64,000 bases of DNA from positions 2,108,001-2,172,000 of the forward strand of contig JAVHKY010000046.1 of the NCBI GenBank assembly GCA_035079385.1, read 5' to 3'. This stretch comes from Aspidiotus rigidus (Eukaryota; Arthropoda; Insecta; Hemiptera; Diaspididae). A model generated the notes under the pieces. That model did no database searches and was not told where the DNA came from. It worked only from the letters and a program-made list of their open reading frames with translations. Position 1 is the first letter of the stretch; the number at the start of each line of letters is the position of its first letter. A program made the translations under genes and the position numbers. Of the stretch, positions 54,039-64,000 are shown piece by piece.

Positions 54039-56462
54039 ATGGGGTATAGTATTTTCAACATGCTACGATTCTTGTTCGCTCTGTTTCCATGGTTAACTAT
54101 GATTACTATAGCGATGAGTGATCTACCAGACACGAATGGAGATAGCTATAACTTCGATAAACGATTGCTAGGGGAAGACCCGCAAGACATCTATAACAAG
54201 ACACTGGCTTCAAAATCAAGCACACCTTCACGATTGCCCCCATCAGTTCCGTTCTCGACTCCGAAATATTCCGGGCCGCCCATCGTGGCCGACGGCGTTG
54301 ACGCGGCTTCGCATCCTCCAAATCGAGGCATTTTCTTTACGCCGCCCTTACCCAAAGATCAATTCAACTTTCCGTTCGCTGATAAGCGGACGTTACGCGG
54401 TAGCAATTCGGACAACTCGGCCGGTACGAATCGTCGTCCTCATGTGCCGCCCATAGTACCAGGTAAGACGGGTGAGAAGGAACGTATTCCGATCAAGAGG
54501 CCAGATTTGTTAACGCCACTTGACGCCAAAAAGAAAACTATCAATACACCTAGCGGGCCCAAGTTACCAGAAGCGTTGAACTACTCGGAACCTAGTAGTA
54601 GTCCTAGTAGTACGACCGTGCACAACATCAATAATACGTTGGATATCGTCGTTCCAGCCGTGCACAATATCTCGTATACAAGTATATTGCGGATTTTGCA
54701 CAACGGCAATAATAAACACGATTTCGTCGACAGTAATAAACCGCGTATCGAGCCTGAGCTGAAGTCGTCAAAAACAGTTTATTTGAACGGAAATAATGCC
54801 GGATCATCGTCAATATCGAAATCGTCTTCTTCCTCTTCGACGACGGCTAGTACAACGGCAGCGAAATCGGTATCGATCTCTTTGTACGATGGAGTCGGTG
54901 ATGAGTTGGTGGTAAAACGTGGAGGTAAGGAGCCACCGCCGCAGACAATATACGCTTATCCTTCTGGTAACAATATCGAGCAGCCAGAGATCCCGTTTAA
55001 CGAGCAACGTACGAAGAACGATATCGCCAACCTTCACCCTTCCGTTAAATCTTCGTCATCGTCGGTACACGAGGCAACCGAGATAACAAACACAATGCCG
55101 GAGCGTCCAGAACCACGAGCCAGGTATATTTTGGGCATAGCCTGGGACATACACGTCTACTTGGTCGCAATTCTGTTCGCGATATTGGCCTGCGTTTCAT
55201 TCGTCTCGTTGGTACGAGTCAGAGGTAGCAAATGGCTGTTACCGTGCGGCTACTTTTTTGCCGTACACATTCTCTTAACGCTGATCGGTGGTATTCGCAG
55301 CGTTTATTTGTTCTACGACGCTTATAATATTAGTAAATCGTTTTCGGAGCCGATAAGCAGGCTTATGTTGAATATCGTATCGCCGTTCCTCGTCTGTATA
55401 TTCTCTTTGATGTTCTTGTTCATATTGAAGATCGTCGATCTGAAAACGGACTTCTATTACGCTCGCCGAACAAGCGTTTTGCTCGCTTCAGTCGTCGTCT
55501 ATACGATATTTAGCGTGTATATCGATTTGTATGGTGGCGATTCGTCGACGCTCATCCTACTATCGCAATGCCTATTCGTATTCGTGTGCGTGCTGCTCGG
55601 CGTCGCGTATATTGTTTTCTACAAATATGCCAATCGTTCGTCGCTGCGAAAACAGAATTCCGTGTACGGAACCGCCTTTACGGACCCGCTTAGGCCTTCG
55701 CTGGCGCACGCTATACGTGTAATGTTGGCCATCTCGTTGCTCAGCCTATTGATGGCCGCCATCCAGCTGATCGGCATGTTTTGCATGTACGACGCCTCTG
55801 ACAAAGATCATCCCCATCCGTGGTTGTGGTGGGCATTCCAACTATCTGTGCGCGTCATCGAGGTGTCCATTTGCTTTCTGGCGTATTGGGCTGCGGTGCA
55901 ACCTTTGCGTGGCGAAGATGAGAAAGAGACGCAAAGCCACAACTCAGCCAGCGGATTTCCTTTGTTTCCTTGGGGCGCTGGCGGTACACCGCGCGGCAGC
56001 GATCACGGCGGCCATAGTTGCGACGATATTTATCCGACCATCTGCAATGCCAACCAGGCCATACATAACTACACTTTACGAACGGGTAAACAGGTGTACG
56101 AGGATATTTTTCAATATTGCAACGCACTACCCCCGCCGCCGCCACCCACGACGGCGGCCAGGCTTACTTCGGCTCATTCGGTTGTGCCGCCCGTTCCTAC
56201 CCAATTACTTAGTCATACAACGACCGAAAGACGTTCGTTTAAACGACACGCGCATTCACTTGATGTCGATCCGTTGCGGTCAGCGTGTGGTACGCTGGCG
56301 GGCTATCCGCCGGAAAGAAGACCGCTTCCGTCACCATCCATGCTGATTGACGAAAAGGGCATTGTGAGGTTCCGATCGATCGCCGACGCCGAATTGCACG
56401 CCGATGACTCGTTTTCCCGAATCCATCTAAATCATGCCAATGATAATTATAGTAGTTCGTAA
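54039..56462 (+). CDS. PRRT3/PRRT4-like proline-rich multipass membrane protein
   Basis: The 807-residue product has no intron in its coding region. Residues 8-26 (MLRFLFALFPWLTMITIAM) look like a signal peptide. Residues 27-360 are a low-complexity Ser/Pro/Thr/Asn ectodomain with N-glycosylation sites (NKT, NYS, NNT, NIS) and a poly-Ser stretch at 257-270. Seven hydrophobic segments follow at about 373-393, 400-424, 442-467, 479-498, 504-528, 558-584 and 595-621; the block from ARYILGIAWDIHVYL to WAAVQPL is the conserved domain of PRRT3/PRRT4 and insect homologues. The tail (622-807) is cytoplasmic by inference, with LPPPPPPTTAAR near 697. Molecular function of the family is not established. 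Met8 is an alternative start. GC and codon use are richer than in the flanks, fitting a constrained host gene. Confidence 0.9.
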   Translation: MGYSIFNMLRFLFALFPWLTMITIAMSDLPDTNGDSYNFDKRLLGEDPQDIYNKTLASKSSTPSRLPPSVPFSTPKYSGPPIVADGVDAASHPPNRGIFFTPPLPKDQFNFPFADKRTLRGSNSDNSAGTNRRPHVPPIVPGKTGEKERIPIKRPDLLTPLDAKKKTINTPSGPKLPEALNYSEPSSSPSSTTVHNINNTLDIVVPAVHNISYTSILRILHNGNNKHDFVDSNKPRIEPELKSSKTVYLNGNNAGSSSISKSSSSSSTTASTTAAKSVSISLYDGVGDELVVKRGGKEPPPQTIYAYPSGNNIEQPEIPFNEQRTKNDIANLHPSVKSSSSSVHEATEITNTMPERPEPRARYILGIAWDIHVYLVAILFAILACVSFVSLVRVRGSKWLLPCGYFFAVHILLTLIGGIRSVYLFYDAYNISKSFSEPISRLMLNIVSPFLVCIFSLMFLFILKIVDLKTDFYYARRTSVLLASVVVYTIFSVYIDLYGGDSSTLILLSQCLFVFVCVLLGVAYIVFYKYANRSSLRKQNSVYGTAFTDPLRPSLAHAIRVMLAISLLSLLMAAIQLIGMFCMYDASDKDHPHPWLWWAFQLSVRVIEVSICFLAYWAAVQPLRGEDEKETQSHNSASGFPLFPWGAGGTPRGSDHGGHSCDDIYPTICNANQAIHNYTLRTGKQVYEDIFQYCNALPPPPPPTTAARLTSAHSVVPPVPTQLLSHTTTERRSFKRHAHSLDVDPLRSACGTLAGYPPERRPLPSPSMLIDEKGIVRFRSIADAELHADDSFSRIHLNHANDNYSSS

Positions 56463-56495
56463 CGGTTTGTATAGACGAATTTTTTATGTACCTAA

Positions 56496-56526
<31 letters not shown>

Positions 56527-57315
56527 TGTATTTATACAATATGTTGTACCATGTATTTGTACGTATGTATGTACATATACACTCGCTTCAGAGACGTATT
56601 CCACCTCTATTCCCGTCCCTGCTGTACTTTTTATTCGATTCTTCAATCGCGGAAATTTTTTCTCCCACCAACTTCTGAATTATGAATGACATGGCTACAT
56701 TCAGAGAAGTTGTCTTAGTAATGATGGTTTTCAATCTTGTACAAAACTGGCGATTCCCTTCACACCAAAGCTTTGCATTTTCGTCCAAGATTCAATCTGT
56801 ACAAAAATGATTAGTTTTCTCTTGCTGACTGCTGTTTGTTGTCGATAATTTTTATCGACCATTGTGTTCCTATTTCTATTCGTCTTTTCGTTGAATCACT
56901 AGTTGAGTTGTTTTTCTTTCGTTTCAGTAACGCTTGTATTGAAGAATAAGAAACAAAGATAACTGAAGTAGATCATTTCGGATCTCTGTTATCTTAACTT
57001 TAGCTAATTTAGCGCACAATAATCATTCAAAAGTTTTTAGAGAATATCGGATTGTGATGGTCGCGTTTGACTGGAAACGTGATTCTTAAATATTCAAACG
57101 TTTGTTTCTTAATTTAGCAATAGTATAGTACCTTCCTTCAATTCTCATTCACTCTTCCTCTGAAAATAAAGTTTCATACATCTCATGTTTTCAAAAACAA
57201 CGGAAATTCAGTTCTTTCATAGCGCCCCGAAAATCGTTTGAACAATTTATTGTAAAAAAGAACAAGATGAATCATCGCATTGCTATGTTTGTCTTACTTT
57301 TGCTGACTAGGTACT

Positions 57316-57366
<51 letters not shown>

Positions 57367-58978
57367 AGACGTAATTATCCCTGTGGAATCGACTGACCGT
57401 TTACTTTTTGCGGACGTCGCCGTCTCATCGTTTAATGAGCAAAATTGAAATACCAAATGGTAATTCAAATGAATTTCAGGGCAAGGACGATCCAATTTTA
57501 CTTTCCCCCCCCCCCCTCTTTTTTGATGCTGTTTTTTGGTTATTCCTGACAGCACGTCCAGGGTTTTGATAATTATAATATTTTCATTGCGTAGTTGATT
57601 AGCAAACTGAGCGTTCAGAATGTAGGCACATACGCATTGTTGGGGACGAAGATGAGAATTGATTTTCGAAGGTTTACTTTCTTTCAAGATCCAACTGTCG
57701 ATACCTTGTTTTGTTAGTATTTCTAGCACCTTCAGAACTATCCTGTTTTTGAGGCAATCTTGTGATGTATTTTTTGATGAATCTATTGTCCTTAAGTACC
57801 AATTTTTGATCGTATTTCATCAATTGACGGATACGATTAGAAGAAACATTCAGCTCTGATTGCATAAATACGTTATTGATTTTGAGCCATTCTGAATTTC
57901 TCAAAACATTGGAATTTGGTTTTCTCATTTTTCTATTACAATTTTATGAAAAGATTATCGTAAATCAAGAAAAATGATCCAGATTCTTGGCTAGTGCATA
58001 TTGAGCATTGTTAGCCATGAAAATACGAGTGTGTGAACAAAAGTTTAAAAATGTAGTCCTCAGATACCAATTCTTATATTTTTTTTGTTGTGTTACTGTA
58101 AATCTGAAAAAAGTGTCTATTTCGAAAATTGGGATTCAATCAACATTTTGAATGTTCTTTTCTCTCTGCTTTCTCCACGGCTTCTTTTTCTCACTTTCAT
58201 TCTGTAGCGTAGAAAGCCAACTTCACGATCTATGTAATAATTCTCTGTCGTACTCCGAATTTCTCTGAGTACTCAAAATTAATACCCTGCGCGCCCTCAC
58301 GTTTCATCATATTATTGGAAGTTCATTTTCATCTTATACGAGGTTTGATGATCCGTTGAAATTTTGTAATTTGTACATGGGGCCAAAATATATAAAAAAT
58401 ATGTTCCTTGGGGAACATTCTATTTTCAGTGCTTAGAAATTGGTTGTTTGAAAAACTATTTTGTAGAAAAGGAAAACTTTCATGGCTTCAACACCGTTCT
58501 TAATTCTTGTATGTTGGTATTTTGTATTATAAAAATTTATTAAGCGAGTGACCCGTGTATATATATTTGTATTAATTTTTTTTCTCTTTCTTTACCGCAT
58601 TCGTGTAGATTCGTTGTACTTATTATTTTTTTTTCCTGTTTTTTGTATTCGTCTAAATAGTTCCTTGTATTTCTTTGTTCAATCCTCCAAATTTTAAGGA
58701 AGTTCTATTACTTACTTTCTTTTATATTCTCTCTTACTTTCCTTTTTCTTTCTTCCATAATTTTGTTATGCGTGCCTCTCCCTCGTTACTGGAATAATTG
58801 AAAATCGTGAAATGGTGCTGCCTCTCTCCTTTTCTTCTAATACCTGGTAATGTATTAATTTTCATTATTTCTGTATCATTACTGTCTGCTTATGGCTCCA
58901 TTCAACCTGTTGACATTCCACTTTTTTATTTCACTTTCTCTGTGTCATCATTTCATTGTATAAGCCTCACAAACATTT
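56463..58978 (+). other. Probable 3' UTR / downstream region of the PRRT-like gene
   Basis: The plus strand is T-rich. A candidate AATAAA lies at 57165-57170, an ATT microsatellite at 56493-56530 and a 46-bp T-run at 57318-57363. Short frames here, including a lysine-rich one on the minus strand at 57307-57729, are not credible genes. Confidence 0.5.
57318..57363. repeat. Poly(T), 46 bp
   Basis: An uninterrupted T-run. It could be the tail of a minus-strand retrocopy, but no body was recognised next to it. Confidence 0.9.
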
Positions 58979-59365
58979 GAGGAGTTATCTGTCAAAAAGG
59001 CACCCGTCAAAGGGGTGCCCTTTTTGTGGATATCCACATTTTTGAATTTTCTGAACCATTTCCTATCAATATACAAAATTTTGAAAAAATGAAAAATTAC
59101 ATGTACGCTTATGGTCACTCAACCCCATCTCCATAAAAAGGGCAACCAAGGTACACGTCTTTATGGAATTGTCACAGATTCATTTGTCGACCAATTTGAA
59201 AAATAATTAGTGATCTGTAAAGATGAAAACACACAAAATATTTTTTGTCATTACAGATTTTTTGATAAAATTAATGTGGAATGAGTAATCTGGACATGAA
59301 ACTTCAAAGACCTATTTTGAAAATCAACTATTGCTCACGGGTGCCCTTTTGACAGATAACTCCTC
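58979..59365. mobile_element. 387-bp MITE with GAGGAGTTATCTG ends
   Basis: GAGGAGTTATCTGTCAAAAA begins it and TTTTGACAGATAACTCCTC ends it; pairing extends to GGCACCCGT/ACGGGTGCC. ATTT flanks both sides (58975-58978, 59366-59369). CACCCGTCAAAGGGGTG near 59001 is a further local palindrome. Confidence 0.85.
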
Positions 59366-59369
59366 ATTT

Positions 59370-61080
59370 GTTTCTTCTTGGCGTTCATCAAAAATTGTTT
59401 GTTTTGAGAATCAATTTCTAATTAAATTACAACAGCAAATTAACACGTATGGGTATGGAAACCTTTTCAGTCAGGCAAAAATCGTTTTATGATCGTATCT
59501 TATTGTAAAAAACAAAACGAGGAATATGATAATCTTGTTAGTCGATAACGCCTCATAGCGCTTAAAATTTTAATTATAAAAACGTGAAATTCTCGAAGTC
59601 GAGCAGTTGAACCTCGTAAGTCGGACAGTAAAATTTTGTAAGTTGCCTTTGGTGTTTGAAAAAACCTCGTAAGTTGAATAAAAAGTCGGTTTGAAGTGGT
59701 ATTACAACTAATATTCAGCGCAGGGCGACAAAAAAATGCTGTAAATTTGAGTTATCAACTACAAATAAGTAATGACAACTATCGAATTCTCTCTTAGACA
59801 AAAATGAATTTTTTGAATGTTTTTCTTTCGTCTCTTGAAAAATTTTCATTTTCCGAGGTACAAGGTTTTCATATCTATACGTCTGTATGTATCTACTAGT
59901 CAGTTTGCAAAGTATGTGTTTTAAATACAAAGAGGAGTCGTATTCGCACACTGTTTGTTATAGGTAGATTGCCGGAGAAACGGTTTCTTTACGCAAATCA
60001 CCTTCCCCTTGCTATGATGTAGGTAACTTATATTTTTAAAAAATAACATTTGCTAAGTAAGTGATTGGTTTTCACTCAACTCTGACTCGCTGTGTCCCTA
60101 CTCGACTAGAAATTATTCACTTAAATCTTTTGTATTTCAATACGTACCTATACTACTACTACTACTACTGTTTGACTATTTTTTGTTGTATTGATTCAAC
60201 TGTTTGTATGCTTGGTGCCTATGAAAAGTACCGAATTCATTTGTATTCATAATTATGTCTTGTCTTTTTTTTTTTTTTTTCTCTTTTTTCAAGTACATAT
60301 TATGATACATAATTTGTAAAGTCCAGTGGTGTGTATTTGTATTATGCTTTTTATTATTCTTGCCCACCACCCTTGCTTGAATATTCCTGAGAGCAAAATT
60401 AACGGAATGATTCTTTTTTTATTTTTAAATTATTCTCCCCCTTTTTGTATCAGGATATCGATGTATTATGAGCGGTTTAATTGTTGAAATGAAGTTCTCG
60501 CATGTTTCATCTCTGTGTTTGCGTGTTTTTGTGTTCCACTGTTATCCTTTCTTAATGCTCTCTTGTTTTTTCTTCATCTTTACTTTTCGTTCTTCATGTG
60601 TGATAGTGTGGTATTGTGTTTTGTAATTTGTAATTGTGTATCGGATAAAATTAAAATAAAACTTCTTTTTTTTTCTCCCTTCTCTTCTTATTTTGTGTCG
60701 ACTTGAAAACCACCGTATAGAATGAATTTATTTATCATTATTTTTTATAAGACTTACTTACGCCTCAATTACAATGAAATTGAGCCGATAATTGTGCTAT
60801 TACTTGCTACCATTACAACAGTTTCTTAAGACCGGATGAACAATCGTACCAAAGTTTCTTCACCATCAGCTTGAAGAATCTCCCTAAAATCGTAAACGCA
60901 CCATCATACAATTTCTGGCAGCTTGATGCAAAGCGGTAAGAAAAATATGAGGAACGGAAGTTCATTTTTCATACAAAACCAAACCAGCACAGATTTTGTT
61001 AAAAGCGGATGCTGATGTGCAAGAATAAAGTTGAATTCACTTAATCTGTTATAGTCAGGTTTGTTAGAAAGGGAGTCACA
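59370..61080. other. AT-rich, no gene recognised
   Basis: Pyrimidine-rich plus strand as in the preceding gene flank. AATAAA at 60655-60660 followed by a T/C-rich tract is a second candidate poly(A) site on the plus strand. Confidence 0.4.
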
Positions 61081-61740
<660 letters not shown>

Positions 61741-61850
61741 TAAAGATTGTAGAAAGATTTTATTACTACGCCCTCTTATGGCTATTTTATGAGTCACTTT
61801 TTCGGGCAGCTTCTTTCAAATTTTGCCCTCTTTGCATCCTCATGCGAATA
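61741..61850. repeat. MITE-A terminal fragment
   Basis: TTTCGGGCAGCTTCTTTCAA and GCATCCTCATGCGAATA correspond to the right 100 bp of MITE-A. The left part is missing or unrecognisable. Confidence 0.7.
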
Positions 61851-62990
61851 CGTAGCGACGAGTAGACTGCAACTGAGGTGCTCAAATGGAGACTGCAACA
61901 AATTATTGTTTTTCCGCGTCACACTCACTTTTTACCCGTAGTTTACAAACTCGCGTTGTTCATGCAGCTTGCAGGTTCTACGTCGTTTGCCAACCACTAA
62001 CTAACTGCTCACAGACTGTACAGAGGCCTCTTACTGACAAACTTGAATTAAATTGCGCGGAAAAACTCGTCTCGGTGATCGTTGTTTTACATGTACGTCA
62101 ATTTATCTTTGTACAGCAGAAATATAAATAGCTTCTTCCTTTTCTATAAATTGTTTTAACCACCTTTTACTCTTCTTAAAAAGAATTTTTTCTAGAAGAA
62201 AACCTATTGTTGGAAGATAATGTATGTGTGTCTTTCATCTTGGATGACTTTCAATGATCATCCCTGATTATCCCGAAACAAAACATTTTAATTCTAGGAA
62301 AACGGAAAATAGCGATGTAGGTACCACTCTACTTTTGGGTTGGTAAAAACGCCGTTTCAACATTACAATTTGTTGCACATTGATGACCAAACCTTGGAAT
62401 TCAGCCACAGTCAGCCGAGAGCAGCAATCAGTAGAAGAACCCAGACAAAGAAGGATGCTGACGCATGAGTGACGAAGAAACCAAATGAGGCTATTGAGGA
62501 CCGAGTTGATGGACAAAGTTGATCACTGAGATTGCAATGAGATTGAGGATTGGAAACTAATGTCCAATTGTCAAACATCCGTTTTTGATAGTTCATAATT
62601 CAATTTGACAAATACATAAATTCTTGGTCATATTTCCCACAGAAGATTTTTGTTGTTCACCTGGGATTTGGAAGCGCAGGACAGTATGTTTCTCAAAAGA
62701 TGTTCTCAATTTGCTCATTGCTCAACTTCCAATGCAGATTTGCAATAATAAGTAGGGTATCAGTAAGTGAGATGTTATGATATCAGGCTAGCTAGCTAGG
62801 AATGGTTTGTACAGCACACATATACGGCTCACTTCCTTTAAATACAATTTTATTCATTTCAAAAACTATAAATTTCTACAAGATAAAGTGCAAGAAACTT
62901 TGATTTGGTAGACATTTTCTATACTTAAAATAAATACTGTAAATACAAGACACGTTTTCTGTTAAAAATAATAATTTGACTGAATACTTA
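61851..62990. other. No gene recognised
   Basis: Short frames on both strands only. Confidence 0.35.
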
Positions 62991-62994
62991 TTCT

Positions 62995-63060
62995 GATTAC
63001 TAGACAAAGAAGGGGGCGAACGAGGGGAGCGAGTGAGCCCCCAAAAGCTATTAGCTTGAA
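62995..63060 (-). repeat. Inverted copy of the 25145-25215 repeat
   Basis: GGGGGCGAACGAGGGGAGCG and AGTGAGCCCCC reverse-complement the 25-kb copy. A second, partial GAAGGAGGGCGAACAG lies at about 63091. Confidence 0.65.
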
Positions 63061-63120
63061 ATACTGTTAACTGGACTTACACTAGATCAAGAAGGAGGGC
63101 GAACAGATGGAACAACCTCC

Positions 63121-64000
63121 TCACATAACACTAAATTATTTGATATTGCATAGGTACAATAGACTTATATTTTAAACTATTACTTATAAACATGAAACAT
63201 GATCTTTGTTAATTATTTGGCTACGCCAGAACATTTTTTTGAAAATCTTGAATAACTGATGATGAGGTGACACGATGCTTTTGTACATTATGATTTTCAA
63301 AACGTACAAATTATACATTCAAACGTCAGCAAAAGATACATCAACTTATTTTTTCAAACTTTATAAACTAACATCTCCTTATGTACGATGAAATAGAAAG
63401 AAAAAGAAAAAAAGAAATGCGTATACCTCTGATGATTAAAATTGAAGAGAAAATTTAATTAAGAAAAATATTACACAGTAGGGGTAGATTTTTTGAACCA
63501 AATTCTTGTAAGAACTTCTTTCCTTCAAAAGAACGTGAATGTAAATTGACCATTTTCTGACTTCAGATCACCGCTTCGGAATCACAAATACATGCCAGGC
63601 TATAACGTTATTACATTACCGTCACAAGATAAATTTCTCCACGTATTGGCGTCACAGTTGTAAGCTACACCCGTTTGATATTCTTTCCGCATTCTGATTG
63701 GTTATTACTTATTATTTTCTTATTCTGCTGTCACAAAGGTATATCGCCTCTGTAACGCAACAGAGCACAACGAGATAAATATCATGACCGGGGTATCATT
63801 TTTCACCTAATTCACCGACTACTTCACGACAGATGTGAAGTTGTTACAATTTGAGAACATTGATAGTATCTTTTTTTTTTTCTTTTTTTCTTCCCTTTTG
63901 ATTTTACGTGGAAGCATTTCAGTCATCATATCAATCAAATTCAGTTGTAATCATTGGGTATTTTCTCAAACGCTGATCTGTACGTTCTGCATAAAATCGC
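63121..64000. other. AT-rich, no gene recognised
   Basis: A GATTGGTTATTACTTATT stretch near 63698 is CCAAT-like on the other strand, but nothing else marks a promoter. Confidence 0.35.

Noticed and set aside
57307..57729. 140-codon minus-strand frame ending in poly-Lys
   Set aside because: The lysines are the poly(T) run, and the rest is not recognised.

Overview
This is a stretch of animal nuclear genome, most likely an arthropod and probably an insect. It is AT-rich, with introns, BEL/Pao and Penelope-like retroelements, hAT DNA transposons and very many small inverted-repeat elements. The species cannot be named from the sequence. Nearly all of the short open frames in the window are chance frames inside repeats.

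Two host genes can be supported. (1) Protein phosphatase 1 inhibitor-2 (PPP1R2/I-2) lies on the minus strand. It has four coding exons (39299-39184, 39018-38839, 31864-31770, 27579-27413) that join in frame into a 185-residue protein with the family's KGILK, KWDEMNI, TP and HYNE motifs. Its two long introns (7.0 and 4.2 kb) are full of foldback elements. (2) A PRRT3/PRRT4-like proline-rich seven-membrane-segment protein lies on the plus strand as one 807-codon open frame (54039-56462), followed by a long T-rich region that may be a 3' UTR.

The rest is a dense, nested repeat landscape. 0-6.5 kb: a foldback element with arms of about 0.8 kb, invaded in one arm by a 319-bp repeat; a BEL LTR copy split by a MITE; and a second array of the 319-bp family. 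7.4-10.6 kb: tandem and inverted repeats, two hairpin elements, a Helitron-like end and the first of two near-identical 291-bp MITEs. 10.8-14.3 kb: a shrunken BEL/Pao element on the minus strand (gag ORF, zinc knuckles, protease, then fused fragments of RT, integrase and C-terminal domain). 14.5-17.7 kb: conserved-core hairpins, a 1357-bp hAT element with an exact 8-bp target duplication inside the terminal repeat of another element, and a 553-bp palindromic MITE. 18.2-21.4 kb: two Penelope-like fragments in head-to-tail order. 22.6-24 kb: an element with TIRs of about 105 bp that hosts a hAT-like MITE. 26.5-39.3 kb: PPP1R2. 39.6-53.6 kb: a second zone of nested MITEs, a Helitron-like element and a non-LTR RT remnant. 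54-64 kb: the PRRT-like gene, a MITE, microsatellites and unannotated AT-rich DNA.

The main result is the nesting. Many insertions can be proven internally, because the other arm of the same palindrome, or another copy, preserves the empty site. Three hAT-type elements sit within the first 20 bp of the terminal repeat of a different MITE. Two unrelated MITE families, two copies each, show exact 7-bp target duplications with CA-starting termini. Three hairpins share a conserved loop core but have largely different self-complementary arms.
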